A stretch of 33,391 nt of DNA from Alphaproteobacteria bacterium (GCA_016869285.1 VGEN01000034.1:1-33391); one strand, 5' to 3'. Positions 8,385 to 16,289 are shown, numbered from the stretch's first letter. Numbers and translations are program-made. The notes: generated from the sequence alone by a model not told the origin.

Positions 8385-9769
8385 TTCTGCCCCCCGTTCA
8401 GCCGGCTACGCAGCATTTCGAAGCCGGTACTAAGATCCACGACCGCCCCAACCGGCTGATCGAGCATGACCTCCAATCTCCCATGAAAATCAATGGCTTG
8501 ATCTATGTCTGAATTGCTCCCCTTCTTGTACATCGACAGCTTATAGAGATCCTCGATATCCCGATAGACGGCCTCGAGCCGAAGGGCTTCGGAAATTAGC
8601 CGGCCTTCCCCTTCGTCATTGCAATGAGGCATGGCGCGCGAGACGCTTTGGGCGATGTCGATCGCCGGATAACGGCCGCCATCGGCGATCTTTCGATCCA
8701 GAACCAGGTGCCCGTCCACGATACCGCGAACGGCATCGGCCACCGGCTCATTCATGTCGTCGCCCTCAACCAAGACCGTCAGGAAGGCCGTTATCGCCTT
8801 TCCCTCCTCTCCAGGCCCAAGTCTCTCGATCACTTTCGGAAGCTCCGCGAATACGCTCGCCGGATAACCGCTTGGGCCAACCGGTTCGCCTGCCGTCAGG
8901 CCGATCTCGCGAAGCGCCATCGCGTACCGTGTGAGGCTATCCAGGAAGAAAGCGACGTGCAGGCCGTCGTCGCGCAGTTTTTCCGCAATCGCGGACGCGA
9001 CAAGGACGGCCCTGCGCCGAAGTATGGCAGTTTGGTCCGATGTGGATATAACAACCACGGCGCGACGGCGCACTTCCGCCGGCAGATACCTCTCTATAAA
9101 CTCACTCAGTTCCTTTCCGCGCTCACCGACCAGGGCGATGACAAGGGCATCGGCTCTGACATTGCGTGCCAGCATGCCCAGAAGTGTCGTCTTTCCAACG
9201 CCTGATCCGGCGAAGATACCCAGCCTCTGTCCGCGGCAGCAGGTGGCGAAGGTGTTTATGGCGGCGACTCCTGTGTCTATTCGCTCGGCCACGAGCCCTC
9301 GCCTGGACGCTGGGGGTGGCGACGCGCGCAAGCGGTAGGCGCGCCTTCCGATCGAGGGAGGCGGGCCGTCGTCGAGCGGCTCGCCGACCCCATCGAATAT
9401 CCGGCCGAGCCAATCATCGGAAGGTCGGATCTCACCAACGGCCTTCGCCAGCCGCGCCGCACAGCCCGGGCCCAGATTGGTGAGCGGCTGCAGCCCCATG
9501 ACGACTACACGCCCGTCGCGGATGCCGACGACCTCTCCGAGAAGCGAGGAGCCACCGCGATCAGTCAACTCAACGACCCCGCCAACCGTGGCGAAGGCCG
9601 AGAGGCCGGCGACTTCGACGACATGTTCGCTCGCCGCGACCACGGCACCGCGAACCTCTACGGGCGAGTCGGACGCCAACCTCGCGATGGCGACATCGGC
9701 CAGGGAGGGGCCCGGCATTTCCCCAGCCGCCAAAATTTTATCTGGCATGTGCCTTGCTCTATCGGCCAT
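8381..9769 (-). CDS. fliI: Flagellar export ATPase FliI
   Basis: About 462 residues from ATG 9769. FliI is the cytoplasmic ATPase of the flagellar type III export apparatus. Clear motifs are the Walker A GSGVGKTTLL, LVGERGKELSEFIE, the Walker B region VAFFLDSLTRYAMALREIGL, and the GEPVGPSGYPASVFAELP and RYPAIDIAQSVSR blocks of F1-beta/FliI proteins. The start is uncertain: ATG 9769 has no good ribosome site, while ATG 9748 has a weak AAGG three bases upstream and lies within the flgF promoter on the other strand. The frame is open to 9898, but that would run deep into flgF. fliJ overlaps its stop. Confidence 0.95.
   Translation of the reverse strand: MADRARHMPDKILAAGEMPGPSLADVAIARLASDSPVEVRGAVVAASEHVVEVAGLSAFATVGGVVELTDRGGSSLLGEVVGIRDGRVVVMGLQPLTNLGPGCAARLAKAVGEIRPSDDWLGRIFDGVGEPLDDGPPPSIGRRAYRLRASPPPASRRGLVAERIDTGVAAINTFATCCRGQRLGIFAGSGVGKTTLLGMLARNVRADALVIALVGERGKELSEFIERYLPAEVRRRAVVVISTSDQTAILRRRAVLVASAIAEKLRDDGLHVAFFLDSLTRYAMALREIGLTAGEPVGPSGYPASVFAELPKVIERLGPGEEGKAITAFLTVLVEGDDMNEPVADAVRGIVDGHLVLDRKIADGGRYPAIDIAQSVSRAMPHCNDEGEGRLISEALRLEAVYRDIEDLYKLSMYKKGSNSDIDQAIDFHGRLEVMLDQPVGAVVDLSTGFEMLRSRLNGGQN
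9742..9758 (+). promoter_or_regulatory. Sigma-54 (-24/-12) promoter of flgFGAH
   Basis: The plus strand reads CTGGCATGTGCCTTGCT, with correct 10-base GG-GC spacing and a TTGCT -12 element. Transcription would begin near 9769, about 40 bases before the flgF GTG. It lies within the first codons of the divergent fliI gene and covers that gene's alternative ATG at 9748. CAAAATT sits 5 bases upstream of TGGCATG. Confidence 0.85.
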
Positions 9770-9809
9770 CAACCGTGCCAAAAGTCGCCGGTTATAGGCG
9801 GAGTGTAAA

Positions 9810-10535
9810 GTGCAGATCTCTTCATTCCTGACGTTGTCGAAGCAGATGGCGCTTACGCGCCAGATCGAGGTAACGGCCAACAACTTGGCCAACGCCACGA
9901 CGAACGGCTACCGACGGACGGCGATCCACTTCGACTCGATGATGCAGCAGCCCAACACGACCGACGTGGTCGCCTATCCTTTCGAGGCCGAGACCTACGT
10001 CGACTTCACCGAAGCCGCCATCCAGGACACGAACAACCCGCTCGACCTCGTCATCCTCGGCAATTTAAAGGCCTTCTTCGTCGTAGAGAAGGACGGGGAG
10101 CGCCGATTGACGCGGAATGGCAACTTCCAGCTTGGCCCGAACGGCTCTCTGCAGACGATGATCGGCGAAACCGTTCTCGGCGACCGGGATCAGCCGATAC
10201 GGCTGAACCCATCCGCTCAGCAATACTCCATAGGTCCAGATGGCACGATCTTTTCGGACGCCGACCGCTCCGGCCGCGTGCGCGTCGTTCAGCTTCAGGA
10301 TAACTCGCCCCTTAAACGCGTGGGCTCCGCGGGCTTTCGCCTGGACGAAGCCGGCGTGGAGGAGACGACCAACTTCACTATTCAGGGTGGTCGCATCGAA
10401 AGCGCCAACGTTGTCCCCGTCTTGGAGATGACGCTGCTAGTCGAAGCATCTCGACACTATGAAATGCTGCAGCAGGTCCTCCAGATGGAAGACGACCGGC
10501 AGAGCCGCGCGATCGACAAGATTCCCTCAGCCTAA
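9810..10535 (+). CDS. flgF: Flagellar proximal-rod protein FlgF
   Basis: 241 residues with a GTG start; GGCGGAG lies six bases upstream. The N-terminal helix has the rod/hook signature QIEVTANNLANATTNGYRR, with LVILGNLKAFFVVEKDGERRLTRNGNF in the middle and a C-terminal helix EMTLLVEASRHYEMLQQVLQ in the style of rod proteins. FlgF forms the proximal rod with FlgB and FlgC. It is the first gene of the flgF-flgG-flgA-flgH operon. The alternative, FlgG, is assigned to the next gene on length and closer match. Confidence 0.92.
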   Translation: MQISSFLTLSKQMALTRQIEVTANNLANATTNGYRRTAIHFDSMMQQPNTTDVVAYPFEAETYVDFTEAAIQDTNNPLDLVILGNLKAFFVVEKDGERRLTRNGNFQLGPNGSLQTMIGETVLGDRDQPIRLNPSAQQYSIGPDGTIFSDADRSGRVRVVQLQDNSPLKRVGSAGFRLDEAGVEETTNFTIQGGRIESANVVPVLEMTLLVEASRHYEMLQQVLQMEDDRQSRAIDKIPSA

Positions 10536-10544
10536 GGAACCACC

Positions 10545-11339
10545 ATGTTTAGATCGCTCAATATCGCCGCCACCGGCATGGCTGCACAGCAGCTGAACAC
10601 CGAAGTCATCGCGAACAACATCGCCAACCTGAATACCACGGGGTTCAAGCGCCAGCGTGCGGACTTTCACGATCTGCTGTACCAGGATCGCGGCGTCACT
10701 GTCGGCTCCCGTACCTCGGACGCGGGTTCTGTGGTTTCGTCCGGAACCCAGACCGGCGTCGGTGTCAAGATTGGCGGAACCTACCGTATCAATTCGCAGG
10801 GCGCGCTGACCGGCACCGAAAACAATCTCGATATTGCGATCAACGGCCGCGGCTTTCTGGTCGTCAATCTGCCCAACGGGGTGACCGGATACACGCGTGC
10901 CGGATCGCTTCAAATCAGCCCAACCGGAGAAATCGTCACCGCTCAGGGATTCACCGTGCGCCCCGGCCTTACCCTCCCGGCCAACACCAAGCAGATCAGC
11001 ATCACCGATCAGGGGCTGATTCAAGCGACGATCGACGGCCAGTTGGTTCCTGTCGACGTTGGTCGCTTCGAAATGGCCATTTTTCCCAACGAAGCCGGCC
11101 TCGCCAATATCGGGAACAGCTTTCTCGCAGCGACCCCCGCCTCCGGCAATCCAACCACGGGAAATCCCGGAGATGTCGGCTTCGGAACCGTCAAACAGGG
11201 CTTCCTCGAAGCCTCGAACGTCGACATGGTCTCCGAGATCACCGCTCTTATTTCGGCACAGCGCGCCTATGAGATGAATTCGAAGGTCATCAAAGCCTCC
11301 GATGACATGCTCCACACCACAACTCAGTCGATGAGGTAG
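10545..11339 (+). CDS. flgG: Flagellar distal-rod protein FlgG
   Basis: 264 residues, close to the usual 260-262. FlgG builds the distal rod through the periplasm. Signatures are SLNIAATGMAAQQLNTEVIANNIANLNTTGFK (given here as successive blocks: SLNIAATGMAAQQ, NNIANLNTTGFKRQR), VNLPNGVTGYTRAGSLQIS, and the C-terminal helix SEITALISAQRAYEMNSKVI. AAGGAACC lies just before the ATG. It follows flgF by 9 bases. Confidence 0.96.
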   Translation: MFRSLNIAATGMAAQQLNTEVIANNIANLNTTGFKRQRADFHDLLYQDRGVTVGSRTSDAGSVVSSGTQTGVGVKIGGTYRINSQGALTGTENNLDIAINGRGFLVVNLPNGVTGYTRAGSLQISPTGEIVTAQGFTVRPGLTLPANTKQISITDQGLIQATIDGQLVPVDVGRFEMAIFPNEAGLANIGNSFLAATPASGNPTTGNPGDVGFGTVKQGFLEASNVDMVSEITALISAQRAYEMNSKVIKASDDMLHTTTQSMR

Positions 11340-11341
11340 CC

Positions 11342-12088
11342 ATGCGCATCCGGACACTACTCCTGGCGGCCGTCCTGACCGGCCCCTCGCCCGCTGGCGC
11401 TCAGGCACTGCAGCTCGCGTCCCTCTCCCAGCAGGCGCCCGGCTGCCGGGATGTCGCTGCGGCAGAGCAGGGTGCGCTCGCGGAGCTGACCATCGCTTTG
11501 GAACGCCGCCTCGGCTACTGCGTCGAGATCGAACTCAAGCCAGAGGATCTGCGACTCGTCGGCTCGATCCCGAGACTTTACGCGTCGGACCTCTCTGAGC
11601 TGCGGACTTCCGCGGTCGACGGCACGTTCGTCGCGACGATAACGGAACAAAGCCGATCCCCGCTCACCCCCGGCTCTGTCCGACTGCTGCAGGGAAGATT
11701 TCATCGGGCTCTCGCCGTCGCCGTAGCGACCCGGCGGCTGAGCGCCGGCGATACGATAACCGATGAAGACATCGAATTGGTCCGGCTTCGTGCCACCCGC
11801 GTGCCGCATCAGGCGGCCGTCGACACAGCGCGCCTCGTCGGCATGCAGGCCCGGTGGCCGATCCAGCCGAGGACGGTCATGCTCACGTCGCAATTGCGCG
11901 CCCCTGTCGTCGTCGACAAAGGTGCCTCCGTCAGGGTCATCGTCAAAACCGCGAACTTGATAGTCGCTGCAGCGGGAGTCGCCCTCGAACCGGGCGCCTC
12001 CGGACAGGTCATCGACATTCGAAGCCAGAGTTCCAACAAGAAGCTTCGCGCTAGGGTGCAGGACGCGAACACGGTCATCATGGAGTAG
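11342..12088 (+). CDS. flgA: Flagellar P-ring assembly chaperone FlgA
   Basis: 248 residues. Residues 1-22 are a signal peptide (LLLAAVLTGPSPAGAQA). The C-terminal half has the SAF/FlgA pattern: AVAVATRRLSAGDTITDEDIELVRLRATRVPH, split here as LSAGDTITDEDIELV, then LVGMQARWPIQPRTVML, VVVDKGASVRVIVKTANLIVAAAG and ARVQDANTVI. FlgA is a periplasmic chaperone that allows FlgI to polymerise into the P-ring; flgI itself is not in the window. The ATG follows the flgG stop by two bases. Confidence 0.93.
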   Translation: MRIRTLLLAAVLTGPSPAGAQALQLASLSQQAPGCRDVAAAEQGALAELTIALERRLGYCVEIELKPEDLRLVGSIPRLYASDLSELRTSAVDGTFVATITEQSRSPLTPGSVRLLQGRFHRALAVAVATRRLSAGDTITDEDIELVRLRATRVPHQAAVDTARLVGMQARWPIQPRTVMLTSQLRAPVVVDKGASVRVIVKTANLIVAAAGVALEPGASGQVIDIRSQSSNKKLRARVQDANTVIME

Positions 12089-12092
12089 ATCC

Positions 12093-12848
12093 ATGCGCAC
12101 GAACACTCTCTTCGCCATCGCAACGCTGACCGCAGGCAATCTCCTTTCCGGATGCACGACGATGGATCGCCTATCAGAGATCGGCCAGCCTCCAAAGCTC
12201 ACACCGATCACCGAGATCGCCAACCCCGCCCCGGCACATAAGATCACCTATCCAACCCAGGTTGAACCGCCGGCGCCCCCCACCAGCAACTCCCTCTGGC
12301 GCCTAGGTTCCAAGACCTTGCTCAAAGATCAGCGCGCCGCACGTCTGGGAGATATTCTCACAGTCGACGTGCAGTTCTCAGACAGCGCGACCCTGGAGAA
12401 TGGGACTTCGAGGGAGCGCTCCAACACCGATGCACTCAACCTCGGCAATCTTTTTGGTTACGCATCGAAGATCGCGCAAACCCTGCCGGGCAATCCGACT
12501 CTAAACACCGCAGCCGCGCTCGGATCGAGCGGATCCGGTCTATTCAAAGGAACAGGGAGCGCCCAACGCAAGGAAAGCGTCAGGCTCAAAGTCGCGGTAG
12601 TTATCGTCGATCAGCTCAGAAACGGCAACTTCGTGGTCTCGGGCCGCCAAGAGCTGCGAGTGAACAATGAACTCCGTGAAGTCGTTGTTGGAGGCATCGT
12701 GAGACCGCAGGACATCGACGCCGAAAACACGATCGCATCAGAAAAGATCGCCGAGGCTCGGATCACCTATGGCGGCCGCGGCATGATCACGGATTACCAA
12801 CAGCCGCCCGTCGGCTCCCAGATCGTCGAGATGCTGAGGCCGTTCTGA
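12093..12848 (+). CDS. flgH: Flagellar L-ring lipoprotein FlgH
   Basis: 251 residues. The lipobox LLSGC places the lipidated Cys at residue 21, so the protein is anchored in the outer membrane where it forms the L-ring. Family blocks are SNSLWRLGSKTLLKDQRAAR near 70-90, GDILTVDV, and the C-terminal NGNFVVSGRQELRVNNELRE, VGGIVRPQDIDAENTI and ARITYGGRGMITDYQQP. The ATG lies four bases after the flgA stop. No terminator-like hairpin with a T run is visible after its stop. Confidence 0.96.
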   Translation: MRTNTLFAIATLTAGNLLSGCTTMDRLSEIGQPPKLTPITEIANPAPAHKITYPTQVEPPAPPTSNSLWRLGSKTLLKDQRAARLGDILTVDVQFSDSATLENGTSRERSNTDALNLGNLFGYASKIAQTLPGNPTLNTAAALGSSGSGLFKGTGSAQRKESVRLKVAVVIVDQLRNGNFVVSGRQELRVNNELREVVVGGIVRPQDIDAENTIASEKIAEARITYGGRGMITDYQQPPVGSQIVEMLRPF

Positions 12849-12877
12849 GTGCGGCTAAGCTAGCACCGCCTGGGCCG

Positions 12878-13171
12878 CTATATGTCGGAAAGGGAGTCCA
12901 ACAGACTGCTGAGGTCGCGCGTGAAACGTCAGTCCGGCTTTCCGAAGCGCACCAAGAACTTGCACCTTGCCGGGTCGGTTCGCGCAACCCGACTCCAGAA
13001 GCTGAGAGAACGATCCCCGTTGGTGCCCAAACAGCAGCGCATCAGTAGGGGCGTTCCGATGCTCGGGACTTGGCCGCCCCATGCGAGGCTCGCGTAACGG
13101 AGGCTGATGTCCGTTGCCGGAACCTTCTCGCCGGCGATCACGGTGTGAATCGGCAGAGATACGTGTGAGCT
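12878..13171 (-). pseudogene. Remnant of a PilZ-domain gene
   Basis: The minus strand carries a PilZ-like core: HVSLPIHTVIAGEKVPATDIS leads into SLAWGGQVPSIGTPLL, then a strand ending SFWSRVART and CKFLVRFGKPD, in the order of PilZ elements (D-x-S loop, P-x-x-G, R-V-x-R, V-x-F). TGA 12929-12931 interrupts it; beyond, RFTRDLSSLLDSLSDI continues to TAG 12878-12880 in the same frame. Upstream, TAA 13172-13174 cuts off the N-terminal RxxxR region, and only a GTG at 13141 could start. PilZ domains bind cyclic di-GMP and often brake motility. The call is from pattern only. This explains most of the 360-base space between flgH and fliG. Confidence 0.6.
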
Positions 13172-13208
13172 TTATCGGCGATCCTGCTGGCGCACGAGGC
13201 CAGAGACA

Positions 13209-14222
13209 CTATTCAATGAGCTCGTTTCCTTCGCCTTCCTCGGCCAGCTCTATCTGCCCGCTGGAGATGAGATCTTTTGTGGTGTTCACAATGCGCTGCT
13301 GAGCTTCGTAGACGTCCTTAACACGCACCGGCCCCATCCCGTCGATTTCGTCGCGAAGCAGCTTGACTGCGCGCTCCGACATGGCCTGGAAGAATTGCTT
13401 GCGCTGCTCCTCGCTGGCCCCCTTCAACGCAATCGCCAGAGCATCCTTGTCCACGCTGCGAAGAACAACCTGAATGTCCGCGGGCGTGAGCTTCTTCATG
13501 TCCTCGAAGGTGAACATGAGGCTCTTAACCTTCTCGGCGCTATCAGGCAGGATTTCCTCGATCGTCGATATCACGCGATTAAGGTTGGTGCGATCCATGT
13601 TGTTAAGGATCTCAGCCATGTTCTCGTGCGGATCACGCTTCTGGGTGCGGCCGAGCGTAGCCATGAATTCCGTTCGCAGCGTCTGCTCGACGTCCTCCAG
13701 GACATCTCGCGAGACGGTCTCCATCTTCAGCATGCGCACGACGACGTCCCGCGACAGCGACTCGGGCAACAGCCCGATCACACGCGATGCCTGATCGGGC
13801 TGAATGCGGGAGAGGACGACCGCAACCGTCTGCGGATACTCGTTCTTCAGGAAGTTGGCGAGGACTGTATCGTTAACATTGCCGAGCTTCTCCCAGACGG
13901 TCCGCCCCGACGGACCGCTGATGTCCTGCATGATCAGTTCGACAGTCTCCGGCGGGAGCACCTTCAGCAGGAGCTTCTGGGTCGCCGACGCAGTCCCCCT
14001 GACCGAGCCGCCCGAAGAGATCTGATTGGCGAAGTCGACGAACAACCGCTCGACCGTGCGGGCGTCGACCGACCCCAAGGTAGCCATCGCCTGGGAGAGA
14101 TCGCGGATCTCTTCCTCGTCCAGCATCGAGAAAACCTTGGCGGCATAATCTTCGCCAACAGCTAACATCATGATGGCGGCCTTCTCGCCGCCGGTCAGCT
14201 TTGCGAAGTCTTTACTCGCCAT
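13209..14222 (-). CDS. fliG: Flagellar motor switch protein FliG
   Basis: 337 residues, normal length. FliG sits on the MS-ring and transmits stator torque. N-terminal GGEKAAIMMLAVGEDYAAKVFSMLDEEEI, the middle-domain NEYPQTVAVVLSRIQPDQAS (EYPQ for the usual EHPQ), and the C-terminal torque helix MSERAVKLLRDEIDGMGPVRVKDVYEAQQ, quoted here in part as MSERAVKLLRDEIDGMG, are all clear. AGGA lies six bases before the ATG. It is the last gene of the long minus-strand operon beginning at flgB. Confidence 0.97.
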   Translation of the reverse strand: MASKDFAKLTGGEKAAIMMLAVGEDYAAKVFSMLDEEEIRDLSQAMATLGSVDARTVERLFVDFANQISSGGSVRGTASATQKLLLKVLPPETVELIMQDISGPSGRTVWEKLGNVNDTVLANFLKNEYPQTVAVVLSRIQPDQASRVIGLLPESLSRDVVVRMLKMETVSRDVLEDVEQTLRTEFMATLGRTQKRDPHENMAEILNNMDRTNLNRVISTIEEILPDSAEKVKSLMFTFEDMKKLTPADIQVVLRSVDKDALAIALKGASEEQRKQFFQAMSERAVKLLRDEIDGMGPVRVKDVYEAQQRIVNTTKDLISSGQIELAEEGEGNELIE

Positions 14223-14247
14223 GACGTTCCTGGCTCTTCAAATGATT

Positions 14248-14508
14248 TCACCCACGATCGCTACCCGATGCTCCACCGTCGATCTCCGCACGGAGCTCAC
14301 TTCTCAAGCTCTTCATCTTCTGCTCGGCGTCCGCAAGTCCCTGTTTGGCCGTCTGAAGGTTCTCGGTCAGCAGCGAGTTGTCGCGCTCAAGCTCGGCTAT
14401 CTGTCCGAGCACCGTCTTCAGCTCTCCGCTGGCCCTGATGTTGGAGACCAGGAGGTAGACGATGACCACAGACAGAAGCAGGGCGAGAAGGAGGAACAGA
14501 AAAGTCAT
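14248..14508 (-). CDS. Small membrane-anchored coiled-coil protein
   Basis: 86 residues of unknown function. An N-terminal membrane helix (FLFLLLALLLSVVIVYLLVS, residues 3-22) is followed by a continuous charged helix with heptad-like hydrophobics (ELKTVLGQIAELERDNSLLTENL) up to residue 75. With so short a cytoplasmic lead (two residues), the coil could face either side of the membrane. It lies between the exported FliL-like gene (17 bases away) and fliG (25 bases away) in the same orientation, so a motor-linked role is likely by context only. Confidence 0.7.
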   Translation of the reverse strand: MTFLFLLLALLLSVVIVYLLVSNIRASGELKTVLGQIAELERDNSLLTENLQTAKQGLADAEQKMKSLRSELRAEIDGGASGSDRG

Positions 14509-14525
14509 TGGGTCATGCTGCCTGG

Positions 14526-14897
14526 CTACTGAAACGAGAGTTCCTGAAGGTGTGCCTTGATCTTGGTGTGGCGGCCGAGGCGACGCTCGGTCTCCAGCTC
14601 AATGCGCTCTTTCAGGATCGTCGTCGAAGGAGCTTGCGGTGCCATGCGCCGGGCCGAGGCGAGGAAGTCGAAGCCGGCCAGGAACACGACGTCCTGGAGA
14701 ACGCCGGTGTTGCCGCGCACGCTCTCAAGCTGATCGACCTTGACCTCGACTGCCACCTTCAGACCGATCCCTTGCGGTGTTCCGGTTGCGAAACGAATAG
14801 TGATCTTGGGCAGTGGAAGCAGCTCGGTTTCCGCGACGGCCAAGCCCGGGGACATCATCAGTATTGCGGCGATCGCGAGGGCGGCGCAGCGCTTCAT
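14526..14897 (-). CDS. Small exported protein with FliL-like C-terminal domain
   Basis: 123 residues. Residues 1-22 are a signal peptide (AALAIAAILMMSPGLAVAE). The mature part is FliL-like: strand pair LPLPKITIRFATGTPQG and LKVAVEVKVDQLESV, a helix LQDVVFLAGFDFLAS, then ILKERIELETERRLG and the end TKIKAHLQELSFQ, which is nearly parallel to the end IKIKAVLFQELMIQ of the FliL at 2001-2648. Like the protein at 341-748 it lacks a membrane anchor. Its ATG overlaps the stop of the MotE-like gene (ATGA), implying coupled translation with a stator-linked partner. Confidence 0.65.
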   Translation of the reverse strand: MKRCAALAIAAILMMSPGLAVAETELLPLPKITIRFATGTPQGIGLKVAVEVKVDQLESVRGNTGVLQDVVFLAGFDFLASARRMAPQAPSTTILKERIELETERRLGRHTKIKAHLQELSFQ

Positions 14898-15814
14898 TGG
14901 GCCGCCGTCGTAAGCTTGGCGAGCTCGCTGGCGAAGGGGGTGCGAAGAAGCGCTCCGGCGATGGCCGGGTCGAGTTCGGAGACCACCTTCGCGCGCTGTT
15001 CGTCCGGGAGGAGATAAAGCACGGTAGCGGCCTCGACCGCGTCCATCTGCGACAGAACGGCGGCCACCTTCTTAGGCTTCATGCTTCGGTATGCTGCGAT
15101 GGTCTTTTCGGTCTTCTGCGTCGCGTCCTCGCGAATCTTCGCCGCCAGAGCCTTGAGGCTCTCCTCTCTCTGTCCAACCTCGGCCTGAAGAGCCTGCAGC
15201 TCGCGGCGTTTACCCTCCAGCTCGGCCTCGACGGCGGCCCGCTGGCTCGCCGACTCTCTCTGTCCAACCTCGGCCTGAAGAGCCTGCAGCTCGCGGCGTT
15301 TACCCTCCAGCTCGGCCTCGACGGCGGCCCGCTGGCTCGCCGAGGCCTGCTCTATGGTCTTCTTCGCGAGGTCCAGGCGGCGCTCGAGTTCCTGGCGAGC
15401 CACCGCGAGCGCGCGCTCGCGCAACGCAATCGTCTCCTCGCGGCGGCGAACGGCTTGGCCGTAGGCGAGCGCCTGCTCAAGCAGAGCCGCCTGACCGGGG
15501 GTAAGGTCGAGCGGTTCGAACACCGGAGCGTCGCCAAGGCTCTGCTTGCCGCCCGTCGAGGCACTTTCCTTCGGCGGCGGCGCCGAGGAGGGTGATTGTG
15601 AGGAGGTGGAAACGGGAGCCGGTGGTGGTGCCGCTTCGGGTGCGGGCTCCGCCGCCGCGGCCTTTGGCGCCTTGCCGGGATCCGCCGCGATACTGGTCTT
15701 GATTAGCGACATGTCGGATGGCCCCTGATGGACCAGGCCATTCCAAATGCCGAACGTAGCGGTCACGGCCGTGATCAGGAACCCGAAGACCAGGAGAACT
15801 CGAAGGATCTTCAT
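14894..15814 (-). CDS. motE: MotE/FlbB-like flagellar protein with MgtE-N-type C-terminus
   Basis: 306 residues: a signal anchor at 5-27, an Ala/Pro-rich linker (about 45-85), a long coiled coil (about 110-240) rich in Glu, Arg and Ala, and a C-terminal domain YRSMKPKKVAAVLSQMDAVEAATVLYLLPDEQRAKVVSELDP of the MgtE N-terminal type (quoted in part: MKPKKVAAVLSQMD, LLPDEQRAKVVSEL). MotE proteins are periplasmic chaperones or motor components in Rhizobiales. The coiled coil contains a perfect 30-residue duplication. It starts one base after the upstream helical membrane gene. The symbol is by family resemblance; FlbB-like is the alternative. Confidence 0.75.
   Translation of the reverse strand: MKILRVLLVFGFLITAVTATFGIWNGLVHQGPSDMSLIKTSIAADPGKAPKAAAAEPAPEAAPPPAPVSTSSQSPSSAPPPKESASTGGKQSLGDAPVFEPLDLTPGQAALLEQALAYGQAVRRREETIALRERALAVARQELERRLDLAKKTIEQASASQRAAVEAELEGKRRELQALQAEVGQRESASQRAAVEAELEGKRRELQALQAEVGQREESLKALAAKIREDATQKTEKTIAAYRSMKPKKVAAVLSQMDAVEAATVLYLLPDEQRAKVVSELDPAIAGALLRTPFASELAKLTTAAQ
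15164..15343. repeat. 90-bp perfect tandem duplication in motE-like gene
   Basis: Copies at 15164-15253 and 15254-15343 are identical over all 90 bases and encode two in-frame copies of a 30-residue coiled-coil segment starting ESASQRAAVEAELEGKRREL. Perfect identity suggests a recent event or active homogenisation. Thirty residues is not a multiple of a seven-residue heptad. Confidence 0.97.
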
Positions 15815-15815
15815 T

Positions 15816-16289
15816 TCAGCGCAGTCCCGCGAGCGGATGATCGGGCGTAGACGCCTCGCGCAAACCCGTCGCTACGCGTGCGCGACGCGGCTCTGCAGGC
15901 TCATCGTCGATCCTCACATCAACAGAGGGCCGGACGCCGGCCGTCGCCGGGCGCGCCGCCGGCCTGGCTTCGGTGGCGGCTGCCGGGCTCGCACCAGCGA
16001 GCCGAATGGACGAGGCCGCCCCGCCGGACCGCAGCTGGTCCGCTCGGGCCAGCAAGTCCTTGAGGTCGTTTTGCGCGACCGCGACGCTCTTTTTCAGGTC
16101 CGCCGTCGTCGTGATACCGGCGGAGAGCACACGCCCGAATTCCTGCAGCCAGGCCTGCGCTTCGCTTCGGGCGTTGCGCAGCTCACTCAGGCGGCGGTGG
16201 ACGCCAAGCAGGTAGATGAACACCAGCACGAGAAGTCCGGTGTGAAATGCTGCAGCGAAAGCCGTCACAATCCACATTTCCTGACTCAA
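15816..16289 (-). CDS. Small membrane-anchored helical protein next to fliM (DUF6468-like)
   Basis: 157 residues from a TTG that overlaps the fliM stop (TTGA), with GAGG five bases upstream; ATG 16277 is an alternative. One membrane helix spans about 8-28 (AFAAAFHTGLLVLVFIYLLG). A helical segment HRRLSELRNARSEAQAWLQEFGRVL and TADLKKSVAVAQNDLKDLLARADQL follows, then a low-complexity Ala/Pro/Arg tail. I recall proteins like this beside fliM and motE in alphaproteobacteria, labelled as a domain of unknown function. No enzymatic motif is seen. A motor- or export-linked scaffold is possible. Confidence 0.65.
   Translation of the reverse strand: MSQEMWIVTAFAAAFHTGLLVLVFIYLLGVHRRLSELRNARSEAQAWLQEFGRVLSAGITTTADLKKSVAVAQNDLKDLLARADQLRSGGAASSIRLAGASPAAATEARPAARPATAGVRPSVDVRIDDEPAEPRRARVATGLREASTPDHPLAGLR

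Noticed and set aside
765..13171. Sequencing or assembly error as explanation of the broken signalling genes
   Set aside because: Errors might explain one homopolymer shift, but not several nonsense codons, a 17-bp duplication and multiple shifts confined to three signalling genes while about 35 neighbouring genes read cleanly.
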